Below are positions 6,256 through 6,290 of a stretch of 6,290 bases of DNA, piece by piece; positions within the stretch are counted from its first letter, which is position 1; each line of letters starts with the position of its first letter. A model generated the notes under the pieces. That model had not been told where the DNA came from, did not search any database, and saw only the letters and a list, made by a program, of their open reading frames with translations. Source of the DNA: Chloroflexota bacterium (GTDB taxonomy: Bacteria > Chloroflexota > Anaerolineae > Anaerolineales > Villigracilaceae); the NCBI GenBank assembly GCA_021796315.1, contig JAJYOH010000369.1, forward strand, positions 1 through 6,290, written 5' to 3'. Both the position numbers and the translations under genes were made by a program.

Positions 6256-6290
6256 ACACTCCTCTTATTGACCTCACCCCTCCCGCATGT

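Noticed and set aside
6256..6290. A TTGACC resembling a -35 box near the right edge
   Set aside because: No -10 element or gene start is visible before the window ends, so a promoter cannot be supported.
1..6290. CRISPR arrays, tRNA or rRNA genes, insertion sequences, attachment sites
   Set aside because: No regularly spaced repeats, cloverleaf-like segments, transposase motifs or flanking inverted repeats were seen on either strand.

Overview
The window looks like chromosomal DNA from a free-living bacterium, most likely a member of the Chloroflexota (Anaerolineae-like). That placement is an inference. It rests on a Hanks-type kinase joined through a Pro/Thr-rich linker to a TolB-like propeller, a membrane transglutaminase-like protein, a GAF signalling protein, and intermediate, slightly GC-rich composition. 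No 16S rRNA or other marker gene is present to confirm it. Gene density is high and there is no sign of phage, transposon, CRISPR or tRNA sequence.

Layout. Two genes run leftward from about 2921 and two run rightward from 2979, separated by a 57-base divergent promoter region. Leftward: a 771-residue membrane transglutaminase-like protein (606-2921, TgpA-type), then after only 3 bases the start of a GAF-domain protein (1-602) whose C-terminal part lies outside the window. Rightward: a PAP2-family membrane phosphatase (2979-3959), then after 54 bases that hold an extended -10 promoter, a 729-residue transmembrane Ser/Thr kinase (4014-6203). A perfect 10-bp hairpin at 6223-6245 follows the kinase and is a probable terminator or a dispersed repeat unit. 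The last 35 bases hold nothing I can name.

How the genes may work together. Three of the four products are integral membrane proteins with domains predicted on the outer side or in the membrane: a transglutaminase/protease-like domain, a lipid phosphate phosphatase, and the propeller of the kinase. The fourth is probably a cytoplasmic signalling protein. A shared envelope or surface-sensing theme is plausible, but the sequence does not prove it, and the four genes need not form one pathway.

The points most worth a second look are: the kinase's extracytoplasmic module, which reads as a complete, closed six-bladed propeller with a possible disulfide; overlapping divergent -10 elements centred on a quasi-palindrome; an unresolved start (leaderless ATG or TTG with a Shine-Dalgarno) for the transglutaminase gene; and glutamate instead of aspartate at the third catalytic position of that enzyme. 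No clearly new system was found.
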